DNA of 64,000 nucleotides. Source: Anoplolepis gracilipes (lineage: Eukaryota > Arthropoda > Insecta > Hymenoptera > Formicidae). Below are positions 10,706 to 22,099 of the stretch, piece by piece. Position 1 is the first letter of the stretch; every line of letters starts with the position of its first letter. The position numbers and the translations under genes are program-made. The notes beneath the pieces are model-generated. The model was given only the letters and a program-made list of their open reading frames with translations. It did no database searches and was not told where the DNA came from. Location: contig NC_132972.1 in assembly GCF_047496725.1 (NCBI RefSeq), forward strand, positions 18,370,001 to 18,434,000, given 5' to 3'.

Positions 10706-12069
10706 AAATGATTTTAGTTAATCTTGAACGAGTTGGATAAGTTCGTATAAGTATAAATCAAATATTCAATTATTTGATAAGTACGTGTTATAATAATAGA
10801 ATTTAGAAAAGAAAAATCACTGTCATTCGGTATTGCAATAAATCTCTGTTATCACCAAATAGAGAAGATGACCCTATGAGGAAAAGCGTAAGTCACTGCT
10901 AGTCAGTAACGATTCAGGAACTAGTATCTCGAAGGCCTGCAGGCGCAACGCCACTGTAGGAGCTTACTCTACACCTTTTTATTGCTTAGGTGGATGCGAC
11001 ACGCTGAATCAAATCTCGTTTTTGTATGTTTGATATAGGGTGGTCAGAATACAATTCACTTGGCACTAACGAGAAGCTGAGGAAGTTCTAGGAACTCCAT
11101 AACACCATGACAAATATCATATATACAATGAACGGACGCACAGAAGTGACCTTAAGACAGGATATCATTGAAATAATTTAATAATTCAAAGGTTGAGTTA
11201 TATTCAACTGAGAAATAATTTAAAGTAAACCAGAATAATTTGAAATTATGTTATAACGACTGAAAAGAAAAGAAGGTGATATTATGTTATAAGGTAGATG
11301 GTAATATAGGATAAGAGTATAGGATACAAGTATCGACTGAAGATCAGTGAAGGCTGAAATATTATCATATATGATGTAAAGAATAAAATAATATAAGTAT
11401 CGGTATAAAATACAAGTATTAATCGTAAAAATGTAACATTGAATCTATAAAATTAAAGTATTATTCATGAAATAATTCTATCTCAGAATTATTTTATCAA
11501 AGGAGTCAGTCAAATAGTATAAGTATAAGATTCAATGGATTCAGTGGCATAAAACAGTATAACTATTAGCATGTATGAAAATATTCTAAGTCCGAAGAGT
11601 ATAAAATATTTCTAAGTCCGAAGAGTATCAAAATATTTCTAAGTTCGAAATATGAAAATTTTATAAGTCTTTATTCAGTATAATACTTAGTACAATTTTA
11701 CTTACAAGTATTTAGCTGCTAAGAGAGTTCTACTGCTGCTGGTTAGTTGTTGCTGTCTTGAAAATTTTTAACTGAATGTTCTGGCTAGGTGTTTCTTCCT
11801 TAGTTGCTGTCAACTGAATGTTCTTCCTAGTTGTTCCTTGTTCAAAATTTGCCGACTGAATGCTCTGGCCGTCCGCGGACACGCCTTATATTCAGATGAA
11901 GTGTAGGCCGCGGGGATCGGAGGGTCGCGAGCTTGTAGGCCCCTCGGTATGTGCAGAGGTAATTCTTAGGACTAAGCGCGGCAGCTTACAAAGGGATGCC
12001 GCCGTCTAATCAATCTCGCAAGATAATGCTCGTGCAGCATGTAACCTGATACCTTTTCTCGCACTAAGG
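10706..12069. other. Non-coding, short tandem repeats, possible LTR-type end
   Basis: No coding frame. About 11568-11690 has three ~30-bp units built on AATATTTCTAAGTCCGAAGAG. About 11740-11880 repeats an AACTGAATGTTCTGGCTA-like block three times. From about 11870 to 12060 the DNA is abruptly GC-richer, resembling LTR or UTR sequence, but I could not define element ends. Confidence 0.4.
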
Positions 12070-12434
12070 CCTTATAATATTTAATACATGATTTCTTTTA
12101 TAACGCTAATTTTCTTTTTGTATTAGCAGGGAAACCGTTAATAATTTTATAAATATATATATGTATATGTATAAAGTCAAGAATTTTTACTCTACATTTT
12201 GATATAAAAATTAAATAATTATTCCGACATTTAATGTTTTGTAGTATACTGAAGGTTATTTGTTATAAGCATATAATATTTTAGCATGTGAGTTGTTTTT
12301 ATAACTCTAATTTTCTTTTTCTTATATTAAAGTAATTGTCAGTTATTTTATGAACATATATATATAAAGTCAGAAATTTTTACTCAACATTTTGATATAA
12401 AAATTAAATAATTATTCCAACATTTAATTTTTTG
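12070..12434. repeat. AT-rich tandem repeat, ~200-bp period, split by mariner
   Basis: Unit 1 (about 12070-12275) and unit 2 (from about 12276) share TATAACNCTAATTTTCTTTTT, TATATAAAGTCA, TTTTTACTCNACATTTTGATA and a TTAAATAATTATTCC block. Unit 2 is interrupted at 12435 by the mariner and resumes at 19518 with GTATACTGAAGGTC, matching GTATACTGAAGGTT of unit 1 at 12244. Unit 1 therefore preserves the empty insertion site. Confidence 0.85.
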
Positions 12435-12509
12435 TATTGGGATGTTGAATAAGTTCTCGCTGTTTTTTCGTGAAAATTATTGCTTTATTTAAAAAAATCA
12501 GTAAAAGAC

Positions 12510-13073
12510 CTGTCACTGAAAGTATTGTCCATCGTTAGCCACTACTTTTTCCCATCTTTCTGGCAGCATTTGAATTCCACGTCGGAAAAACGATACGTCT
12601 TTTGAGGTTATCCAAGAGTCGACCCATTTTTTGGCATCTTCATAAGAATAGAAGTGCTGCTCAGCCAGGCCATGTGCCATCGATCGGAACAAGTGGTAGT
12701 CGGAAGGGGCAATGTCCGGTGAATACGGCGGGTGGGGTAGGACTTCCCATTTAAGCGTTTCCAATTAGATTTTCACCGGTTTTGCAACATATGGCCGAGC
12801 GTTGTCATGCTGCAAAATCACTTTGTCGTGTCTCTGCTCGTATAGTAGCCGTTTTCCCTTCAATGCTCGGCTCAAACGCATCAATTGTAGTCGGAAGCGA
12901 TCTTCCGTGATGGTTTCATTCGGTTTGAGCAGTTCATAGTAAACTGCACCCAGCTGATCCCACCAAATGCAGAGCAGAAGCTTGGATATTCGGCTTTGCC
13001 GACGATGTTGATGCATGGTCAGGCTTACCCCACGATTTTCTTAGAATTATCGTAGTGTATCCATTTTTCATTG
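12510..13073 (-). pseudogene. mariner transposase, C-terminal half
   Basis: DDE/D transposase of the Tc1/mariner superfamily. Frames 12765-13016 and 12513-12764 read through CIWWDQLGAVYYELL, HDNARPY (second catalytic Asp region) and PHPPYSPDIAPSDYHLF (third catalytic Asp, D34D arrangement), ending GQYFQ. A premature stop at about 12765 separates them, and a frameshift near 13010 joins the EKWIHYDN-like start. The upstream end is cut exactly where the TGDEKW motif holding the first catalytic Asp should be; that motif is missing at the insertion junction. Confidence 0.9.
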
Positions 13074-14605
13074 TGTCACGTCCATCGCCTCCGCTTGACA
13101 CCAGTCGCCGTCCGTTGACTCCATACGTCACCTGTTAAGTAGACATAGTAAACGTTAAGCACCTATAAAATTTTTTTTTTTTCTTTTTATATATATACAT
13201 ATAGTTATTATCAAAAATAGATTAAGCCGATAAATACCTTTTTATTATGTTTCCGGCTAAAACATTTTTTTTTCTTTCTTTCTTGTTTTATCCCCATCAC
13301 TGGTTCTCCCCTATTACCTACCTAAAAATAAAGGAAAATAATTAATTAGTTGTCCAATGAAAATTCTTACCTATTTTCCGGCCACCTGGTATATCACCTT
13401 CTGGTTCGCATCCTCAGCAACTGAAAAAGGAAAGAGAAACGGCCTACCAAATTGGTCGAACATCTTAATTTTATTATAATTACCCATTTAGTTTTGTCAC
13501 TCTAGTTGAAGTACCTGAAAAATAAAAAGGAAACATAATATTAAGTACGCGTCAATAGAATAGCATAAATTAAGTAATAGCGATAATATAAGTCAATGTT
13601 CACTCCACCTCGCCGTCATCACTCTTACTAAACACAAACATATACGTACACATCACCATAGACACACGCATCGAAAATTAACCACCACCCGGTATAACAA
13701 AAATATAAAGAAAACCTATATAACAAGCTAAAATCACGCAAGGAAAGAGATCACAACTAATAAGCGGAAATACAACTCCCGACATATGTTCACCTTAATA
13801 AATTGACACCCGGTATATAAACTAACATTGTCATATTATCCAAACATTAGTATAAAATAGTGTTTAACAACCGACCGATTCATTTGGTTAAATTCCATAA
13901 GCTTCATATAATAAACTCCGATCGGTACTTTTGGGACACCCTATATATGAACTTTCATTAATTATTAAAACTGAGCAAGCCAAGTAACTCGTATGTGCAA
14001 TTGTAACTTCCTATGCACAGTCTAAATCACTTTTCTCAATATATCAAAAGTTGTCGCAACATCGAAAAGCACCCAATTTTTAACGGTTTAAACATCACAT
14101 AAAAAACCCGCCCAGTGACCTTAATTAATTATTTCCTGGCGCCTTGACTCATAAAGAACCAAAAAAAGTAGCAACTTATAGGGCTACAGCCCCGCCATAA
14201 AAAGTTAAGCGCACATTGTTGTAGACCCATTTTACTCCAGGAACACCTCATATTTTCAACTTTAATAATTCATTTATTTTAATCCGCACCTCCAATATAT
14301 AATTATGCCTTCACTATTAAATGCAGTTTAATATCCCAAAGCCGAATTAATACCACAGTAACGTACATATCTAATGATTCTGTCACCCAAATATAATAAC
14401 TTGTCAATTTTACTCATACTCCACCGCAGCACAGTGATTTCAGTAAATTCAAATTTTAACAACAATAAAAGATTCGATTAAACCCATCATCTGCATTATA
14501 ATTCCTTACCATGAATCCAATTTGGTTTGCCAATAAAAATCCGGTCAGCTATCATTTATAATTATTTCATATATCAACCATGAAGATAACTCGGTGCATA
14601 CACAT

Positions 14606-14607
<2 letters not shown>

Positions 14608-14665
<58 letters not shown>
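14608..14665. repeat. (TA)n microsatellite
   Basis: Uninterrupted TA dinucleotide run inside the 5.5 kb insertion. A second run lies at about 15490-15562. Confidence 0.9.
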
Positions 14666-14670
<5 letters not shown>

Positions 14671-15492
14671 TATAGTGAAAACAATATAAACATCCCATAA
14701 AGAGTTTAAAACGAATAAAACTCTGGAAGATAACGAAAGTTAGACAGTCACACTCAAATATATACAATTACTTAATTAACTCTTACTTATACAAGGTGTC
14801 TGAAATAACTTGAACGTGATAATATTCTCAAAACTTCTTTATCATTTTATTGAGGATGAATGATAATTACAGTATACATATGCATAATAAACAAAATGAC
14901 CATACCTATATATATACGGTGGTACAATAATACACACATCATACACTACATAAACCAAGTATAAACACATAATGAACACCCAGAAATAATTACATAGATA
15001 CACGCTCCTTAATAAACACACCATAAAATTATATAACAATTGGCACCTAATATACCCGGTGATACAAAAATACGCGCGTTATAAACTTATCATCTACACA
15101 ATGTTTAATCAGTATCTGACTATTATAGACATATTATCCACCCAGTAACACGCAAATACACACACCCTATAAATAATTTATATACATAGTGACGCATTAG
15201 TACGCACAAACGACGCATTCTCAATAAACCTATTATAAACTTATTACAGGCATACTCATATATTAACATACGCATAATCAACATATCATATACACGGTAA
15301 CACAATATTTCCGGATCTTATAGCTAATTCATACATATTCCATACGCATTATTTAAATTACACACTCAATCTCTCACAATATAAACTTGTCATAAATTTA
15401 TGCATTTATACACACTTACACACTCCTCATCCATTCATTGTAAATATATCCCGGCATATTACATGTGCATTTATACCACTATTACTTACATA

Positions 15493-15563
<71 letters not shown>

Positions 15564-16030
15564 AACTTTTACTACTAGTTATAATGATATACATACATAT
15601 AGTTATATAATAGCGAGTTTAACGTCTGTAGACTAATTTAGACCTTGTAATCCACGAATAACATTATGCGACATCATAGATAATTGTTAATTAATAAGTT
15701 AATTAGCGAAATGCTCTCATATCTCTACAATTATTTAAGTACAACGCTATAATACAATGCGGCGATAAGTAATTAATCAGATAAGTTATCGTAACGCTAG
15801 TAATAATTGCGATATATCTAGAAATAACGATGTAAATATTATATTATAATGCTAGTCCCGAAGCTTCTAGAACATTCAGGAACCGCCGGATCACGTGAAA
15901 ATTTCGGACAAACACCGTGATCGCTTACTATTGCCTGGCGCGTGATATCCGTGACAAACAAGCGTGACCAGGATCAGACCACGTTGCGCGCGCTACAATT
16001 CAGAAGGTGGGAACCCTCAGCGACCACGGC

Positions 16031-16062
16031 TATATAAACGAGAGCACCGTGCGCTCAACATT
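16031..16062 (+). promoter_or_regulatory. Candidate core promoter (TATA + initiator)
   Basis: TATATAAACG at 16031-16040 is followed about 24 bases later by TCAACATT (16055-16062), close to arthropod TATA-initiator spacing. The downstream 125-codon frame (15964-16341) is built of repeated CAGTATTCGATCAG-like units and is probably not a protein. No transcript evidence is available, so the call is tentative. Confidence 0.25.
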
Positions 16063-16540
16063 GAGTATTCGGCTTTCGCCCCGACAGTAAAATCAGTTTG
16101 TACGGTTCGTTCTGACAATTCAGTTTTCGCTCAGTCAGTATTCGATCAGCAGTCAATATTCGATCAGTTTACCCAGTATTCATACTCGATTCATACAGTA
16201 CTCAGTAAATTCACTGTACGTACAGACAGTCATTCATACGATTTAATAATCGGTTATCTTAATAGCATTCGATCGTACATACGCTCTTGCAAATTTTCAC
16301 ACAGTGTAATTAATATTATGTCTTCGAATCAGTGTTTCTAGTTTATTACTCGGTATTATTCACACAAAATCATTAACTCAGAGAGACCTCGAGACTAGCA
16401 TATCGCAAATACTATTAATTAGCTTTCAGTTTCTTGCGTTTACTGTCGTATAAATTTATTCTTGATTAATTGTTTCCACTGTCACTATTATATTTCCTTT
16501 CTCTTTTTCGATTTTCACGGCGCTCACAATACATATCGAA

Positions 16541-17405
16541 TTCTATCTATCACTTTCAAAGACGTTTTATCTTAATTTTCATTCGCAGTAAATTATCTCT
16601 ATCAACAATATAAGCGTTATATCTTTTCTTCTCCAGACAATCAGATTATTATTAATGCTGCCTATCTATAATATCGTTTAAGCGTCCGAAACCTGTCCAC
16701 GCGTGAAATTATAGTCAAAGGAAGGTTCTATTAACTGATGTTGTAACCCTAACATTATTGTAGATCCACCTTCTCGTATACACCCGCGTGACAGTGTGTT
16801 CCCCAGTGGTTCCTGTAACACATAATAATTTAGTGAAGTGAGTACGTTGTCGTTATTATTAAGATATATTCGTGTGATCATTAATCATATTGTTTACGTG
16901 TAATTTACTCGAAATATACATACCTGTGTCAGTTCGCGGCCCCTGTCCATTCCGGGCGTCGGTCATCTTCTCGGTGTGAATTTTTCTCGCCGTTAATCTC
17001 TCGTGTCCACACCTGTAAATATAGAGACAAGCTTTCTATTCTAATTTTAATACTGAAATTATCGGGCAAATTAGTGCTACTTATCTGACGAGGTCATCCT
17101 TCCTTCACGCCTACGTCGGGCTCTCTCTTTCATCCTGCGGCGACGCGCGCCTCTCCCAGGGCGTTCCGGTTATCTTGCGTCGGTGCGCGCCTCCTCCAGA
17201 GAGTTCTTGTATTCCTTATAGCTTCTTCTTTAATTTTTTTTTCTTTCTTTTTCCATATCCGCTCACCAGTGGCAAGGTCCGCGACGTCCGCCTTGACATA
17301 CTCAGAGTCTCAAATATCTGTAACATATAATTGAAGAGATTAATATTTTATTCGGACGTCTTCATAGGGTGTGTCATTAAACAGAGAGCGATAACCATCC
17401 TTACC
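16541..17405. repeat. ~870-bp repeat, inverted copy at 38183-39062
   Basis: This block reads, reverse-complemented, as 38183-39062 with high similarity. Examples are ATTCTATCTATCACTTT at 16550 against the complement at about 39045, the GACAATCAGATTATTATTAAT block, the CATTCCGGGCGTCGGTCATC block, and GGTTATCGCTCTCTG near 38195. Similarity ends at about GATATG on one side and AGGTAAGGATGG on the other. Non-coding; both copies carry splice-donor-like AG/GTAAGG and polypyrimidine runs that I cannot interpret. Confidence 0.85.
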
Positions 17406-17666
17406 TACACCGTAGTGCGCCTCCTCCAGGGCGATCTACATCCTTCCTACGTAGTGCGCCTCTTTCAGGGCGACTCTACGTCCCTTCTAGCAGTGCGCCT
17501 CTTTCAGGGCTGTTCTGTCTTCATCCCTCGTAGTGCGCCTCCTTCAGGGCTGGACTACCTCTATCTACGTCGCACGCCTCTCTCAGGGCGAACGACTCTC
17601 ATCTCTGAGGAGCGCCTCTTTCAGGGCATTCCGCCTCCTAGCGTGCACCGCGCCTCTCTCAGGGCG
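17144..17666 (+). repeat. Array of nine spaced GCGCCTC-Y-CAGGGC motifs
   Basis: A 17-20-base motif, consensus GTGCGCCTCYYYCAGGGCG, occurs at about 17145, 17185, 17414, 17453, 17493, 17532, 17571, 17610 and 17648. Spacing is close to 39 bases from 17414 onward and spacers are unlike each other. The first two copies are separated from the rest by about 210 bases of the inverted-repeat segment. The motif is imperfect and inside a transposable element, so it is a minisatellite with a conserved core rather than a CRISPR. The 38 kb copy keeps the first two motifs (38392-38449, opposite strand). Confidence 0.8.
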
Positions 17667-17729
17667 TCTCTCACAATTCCTCCGATCGCTCTTCTTGGTC
17701 TGAAATATAAAATAAATATTAAATTAAAG

Positions 17730-18420
17730 TAAACTCACTAAGGCTCACCCTGTCCCCGCAACCCGTCAGATAAGGTCAAGTCAACTCGTTTAGCAATTTA
17801 CGTTAACGCGTATATGTTTTTTTTTCGTTCTTTTTCCTTTTTCATCACTCGCGTTACTATTGCTAATCCCTGTCTATATCCCTCCGCGTATTCAACCATG
17901 GCGTTGATTATAATTTCGCTTACCTCCTTAGCTGCGTCATGGGTCGGTCACGTCGAGCAGGGCGTGCTCATCAACTGAAGCGCCTCAACCGGTCACTATA
18001 CCAAGGCGGCTCCTATTTAACGGTCCGACCGGCCGCGTCTCTACCAGATAGCCAGAACCCAGCATCCGTCGGGTACTTCACATACCCTCCATTGGGAAAC
18101 CATACAGTGGAGTCCTCAGCTCCTGACTCGTTCCATGACGCTGTCACTCCACCGGCATCCAGTAGCGGGGCCAAAGCGTCGCTTTCTCATATAGGCCCTT
18201 ACCGCCTATTGAATACCGTCCGTGGCCCGTGTCCCCGCCGTTGATAGATTTCGGGACCGCTGAAGCACCTATCGGTTCGCCTCCCGATATTCGCCCGTGA
18301 TTTAGTTGTTTATTCGTCTTGTAAAATATAAGAAAATATAACTGTACATGTATGTTTAGTATAAAATAATGATAAATACATCTAAATTAGTATACGTAAA
18401 CAATCTGTACTCATTGTCTA
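17730..18420. other. GC-richer non-coding part of the 5.5 kb element
   Basis: A 101-codon open frame (17939-18244, plus) has no domain I recognise and lies in CpG-rich LTR/UTR-like sequence. No other feature is supported. Confidence 0.35.
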
Positions 18421-18574
18421 CTCACATCACATCCTCCTCACCATCCTTACCCATTACGTCCCGACCGCTAGCTTCCGGTGCAACGCTGATCGTGACAGGT
18501 TTACCGCTCGGCCACCGCGATCCGCGTACACCAACCACCGCAACCGCACCTCGCTCGCGATCCAGGACGTAACA

Positions 18575-19082
18575 CACGATACGATGCAAAAATCCTTTCC
18601 TTTTTTGCCGTTGAAGCAGCTGTTTACACGTGAAAAGACGCCGTTCGACGTCTCTCGGCTTCAACTGGTACGGCACCCAATGACCTTGCTTTTGAAGCAT
18701 TCCTAATGCTTTCAAACGTTTAGAAACTGTTGTGTGATCAACTCCTAATGATTCTGCAAGTTCAGCTAGCGTCTGACATGAGTCTTCATGAAGTAATGCC
18801 TCCAATTCTTCGTCTTCAAACTTTTTCGGTGCGCCAGAGCGTTCTTTATGTTCAACATCAAAATCATTATTTTTGAAGTATCTAAACCAATCTCTGCATG
18901 TTGTTTCCGACAGAGCATGGTCGCCGTAAGTCTCAACAAGAATTCTGTGTGCTTCAACTGCAGATTTTCTTTTAATAAAATAGTGCAGTAAAGTTCACCG
19001 CAAATACTCTTTTTTTGGCACGAAATTTTACATGTTTAACACTATGAAAAACAAAGTTGTTTACACTTTGGCGAAATGACAT
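18575..19082 (-). pseudogene. mariner transposase, N-terminal half
   Basis: DNA-binding half of the mariner transposase. The start ATG is at 19082-19080 (MSFRQSVN). A stop at about 18999 and a frameshift near 18880 precede the good frame 18422-18805. That frame holds two helix-turn-helix segments: LVETYGDHALSETTCRDWF-like sequence in the shifted frame, then QTLAELAESLGVDHTTVSKRL (linker plus second HTH), and LQRQKRKGFLHRIV just before the break at 18575. The frame continues past 18575 only into the inserted element. Confidence 0.9.
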
Positions 19083-19083
19083 A

Positions 19084-19385
19084 CAGTGATGCCAGAAGTC
19101 CGACGAGAACAACGCACAACTACAAGCGAAAACAGCGTACGTGTGAGCTCGGCGCTTCGGCTAGCTTCGGATCGTAGAAGAAGATAGATATATCGTTTTC
19201 TATCTCCTTCTTACCAAGCCTTCGCGCGTCGCCCGTCGCTTTCGTGTCGGCTTGGTAAGAAGGAGATAGAAAACGATATATCTGTCTTCTTCTACGATCC
19301 GAAGCTAGCCGAAGCGCCGAGCTCACACGTACGCTGTTTTCGCTTGTGGTTGTGCGTTGTTCTCGTCGGACTTCTGGCATCACTG
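19084..19385. mobile_element. hAT-type foldback MITE, 302 bp
   Basis: Almost the whole element is one inverted repeat. Arms of about 135-140 bp (left from CAGTGATGCCAGAAGTCCGA) flank a spacer of about 30 bases around 19220-19250. The ends CAGTG...CACTG and the 8-bp target duplication ATGACATA (19076-19083 and 19386-19393) are the hAT superfamily signature. Arm identity is very high, so the insertion looks younger than the mariner host. Confidence 0.9.
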
Positions 19386-19547
19386 ATGACATACACTGAA
19401 TTTCAAGCTTGCTTTTAGTACTTCTATATAGATGCGTCACCATCTTAAACTACACGCAAGCAGTTCTGGTAACGCCATCAGTTGGAAAACAGCGAGAACT
19501 TATTCAACGTCCCAATAGTATACTGAAGGTCATCTGTTATAAGCATA

Positions 19548-20006
19548 TAATAGTAGTAGTAGTTAGTAGTAGACGCTTATTTGGGTCCCCTTGGGGTTTC
19601 CAACTCATACAACTTTACATGTGTGTTTTCTGGGGAACACCAACCCCTTACAACCTCCTTCTTATTCTCCCTTCTATACATTTCCTCGTCCTATTTACAT
19701 CTATGTATAATTCTATTTCTCATAAATCCCCCTCGCACCTCATCCCCTCTCACTATATACCCTCCCTCTTCTTACCTTCTCTCTCATACTTTCTTATGTC
19801 TAGCCGCCCACTCCTGCATACATACATACGTTTAAAATCTCCCCACGCGGTCCTGGCCTTGAGCGACCTCACATTTTGAAAACCCCTCTCTCTACTCCCG
19901 TTCTGTTCCTCTCGCTCTTCGGCCCTCTCTCTACCCTCTCCCCCTGCATTACCCGCTTCTCTCTAGAAAACCTCTCTCTCATATCCCATCTTCCTCCTCT
20001 CTCTCC

Positions 20007-20065
<59 letters not shown>

Positions 20066-20430
20066 TCTCTCACTCCTTTTCCTCTCTCTCCTTCTCTCTC
20101 TCACTCTCTTCCACATTCTCTCACTTTTTCTCCCTCTTACCCTAGCTCATCCTCACGTTCACCTATCTTGCCCATTATAAACCATAATTACGCCCCTTTC
20201 CTCTCCGTGTTTGGCCCTTTTTCGACCTTACATACTGATCCCCTCTCCCTCCCTTCGGCCCACCCTTTCTCTATCGTTTCTCTATCCCTTCCCTTCTCCC
20301 CTCCCTTCTCTCCTCTTTCCCTCTCACCCTTTCTCTCACACTACCGCTCCTCATAACCTCTCATCACATGCATCTCCTATCTGCGCCTGTCAGCTCCCAT
20401 CCGAATTGTACATTTTGTATCAATGATGAG
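19548..20430 (-). mobile_element. LINE 3' fragment, minus strand, CT-rich on plus
   Basis: Read on the minus strand this is the same purine-rich LINE type as at 57423-62253. The 3' end shows GAGTTGGAAACCCCAAGGGG (complement of 19587-19606), matching GAGTTGAAAACCCCAAGGGG at 62206-62225, followed by a (CTA)n-type tail (complement of 19550-19575). A CT microsatellite occupies about 19999-20060. No intact frame; 5'-truncated near 20430. Confidence 0.65.
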
Positions 20431-22099
20431 ATCATAAAAGATCGAATATATGTAAGAGACTTTAGACAAAGCAAATATTAAATAATATAAAATTAATTTA
20501 CGTATTATTTGTAAGCAATGATAATATTAAAATGAAGAAAAGTCATTGCACGAGAACTTGTAATGTTTAAAATTTAATTACACTTGGGATGCGTACATAA
20601 TAAACAGTCTTTTCGATTAAGAAATCTTCAAATAATTTGAAAAAGAAATCATAAAAAATCTCTTACGTAATAAAACAAACTTTAGAACCGTTAATTAGGC
20701 TAATATGAAATATTGTAATATATAAACACTTTCACTGTGGTTACAGAAAATGAAAAATAAAGAAGCAAAGCAAAATATATCGAATTACTTTTTCTTTTTT
20801 TACATTATTGGCTCGGGTCAATCCATTCTATGCGTCCATTATGAATAATAATGCTCATTAAATAAATGACGTTAGAGTAAGATGATAAAGAATAATAGAT
20901 AATAATAGAAGATATAATAATATAAAATGCTAAGAAATTCTTTCAAGGAGGAATGAACTTAAAACATTGGATGTACGCATGACGAGCTTGGACACGTCCG
21001 AACTCGAGCAAAGCAACACGTCCCCCCTCCAAACTCTAAATATAAAAATATAATAAGTTTTTACCTTTGGAACTGCTGTTGAAACTCAATCACTCTGATT
21101 TTTGAGAATCGTACGAATCTCCAACAAATACAATGGCTGCAAACTCACTCGTTCCTTGTCTTAATAGGTTAATAGGCTTAAAACGATTTCTTCACTCTTA
21201 ATTCACTTCACGAATATTAATGGAAAATGCCAAAATGCACAAATACACTTATACGACACAGTTAAACAAAATAAAATATAAAATCCAGCAAAATTTTAGG
21301 CTTTAGGAACACTTCGATGCAGAGATTCTGAGCTCTACCTTTACAACGCAAAGCCGCCGTGCTAATACCATTGCCGTTGTGATATGGAAGAGACAAGAGA
21401 ATAACGCACACAGCAAACTGCGTACGCCGCGTATATGGCGCCTAGCGACAAACTGTTCTGTGCATTATTGTTCTCGCTTGTATGCGTTAAAAATTTTTTT
21501 TATAAATTACATATGTTTTTAAACGTTTTTTCATTACATAAATATACGATTACATAAATATACGATTTTAAGAAGTAAAATAGACGTAGATTCAGTCTAG
21601 AAATTAAATTTTTTTTCGTATACTTGTATACTGTTTTTCAACGCATAAAATCCGTTTTGTATTATATATAAACATAATAAAAACCGATAATGGTATAATT
21701 TATATTTATAAAACGGCAATTCATTAACGTTTTAAAAACATAAATTATACCATTTGTATAATAGTATTTTTTAAACGTTTATAAATAAAATTTTTTTATA
21801 AATTATATACGTTTTCAATAAACGTTTTTTAAATTACATATATACGATTTTAAGAAATAAAATAGGCGTAGATTCAGTGTACAAAGTTAAGGTTTTTTTT
21901 CGTATATACGTATACTATTTTTCAACGTATAAATTCCGTTTTGTATTATATAAACGTAATATAAATATATATCATTGTCGTATATTATACAATAGTATAA
22001 AAACCATAAAAATTTTAACGTTTATCTAATATACCTATACCATTTTTATACTAACTTTATGTTTAATAAACGCTTAATATACCATCATGCGCTTATTGG
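20431..22099. other. AT-rich non-coding DNA
   Basis: No coding. About 21330-21475 is a GC-richer island (GCCGCCGTGCTAATACC to TGGCGCCTAGCGACAAAC) that looks like the end of an unclassified element. The rest is AT-rich. Confidence 0.5.
21490..21965. repeat. Tandem duplication, ~295-bp offset
   Basis: AAATTTTTTTTATAAATTACATA, TATACGATTTTAAGAAGTAAAATA, GACGTAGATTCAGT and ATTCCGTTTTGTATTATAT-like blocks at about 21490-21690 recur in the same order at about 21785-21965 with scattered substitutions. Non-coding. Confidence 0.8.

Larger units (their letters stand above)
13074..18574. mobile_element. 5.5 kb non-coding LTR-like element inside mariner
   Basis: It splits the mariner transposase between HRIV and EKWIHYDN. 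The ends are TGTCACGTCC (13074) and GGACGTAACA (to 18574), short inverted termini of LTR-retrotransposon type. No gag, pol or other domain was found in about 5.5 kb. Contents: A+C-rich degenerate repeats (13600-15420), TA microsatellites (about 14608-14665 and 15490-15562), a TATA-containing block (16031), a segment duplicated at 38183-39062, and a spaced-motif array (17144-17666). No clear internal LTR pair or exact target duplication was found. It could be a LARD-like derivative or a composite of several insertions. Confidence 0.5.
12437..19515 (-). mobile_element. mariner element with nested insertions
   Basis: Terminal inverted repeats of 26 bp, TTGGGATGTTGAATAAGTTC onward at 12437-12462 and its complement at 19490-19515, agree at 25 of 26 positions. 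They are flanked by the TA target duplication at 12435-12436 and 19516-19517. The transposase is on the minus strand with its N-terminal half at 18575-19082 and C-terminal half at 12510-13073. Two later insertions (13074-18574 and 19084-19385) inflate the element to 7.1 kb; without them it is about 1.27 kb, the normal mariner length. Confidence 0.93.

Noticed and set aside
13600..15420. Possible tandem satellite in the A+C-rich region
   Set aside because: Similar phrases (CCCGGTGATACAAAAATACGC) recur but without a stable period; treated as low-complexity decay.
17144..17666. CRISPR-like look of the spaced motif array
   Set aside because: Repeats are imperfect, lie in a eukaryotic transposable element next to rDNA- and Polinton-type sequences, and there are no cas genes.
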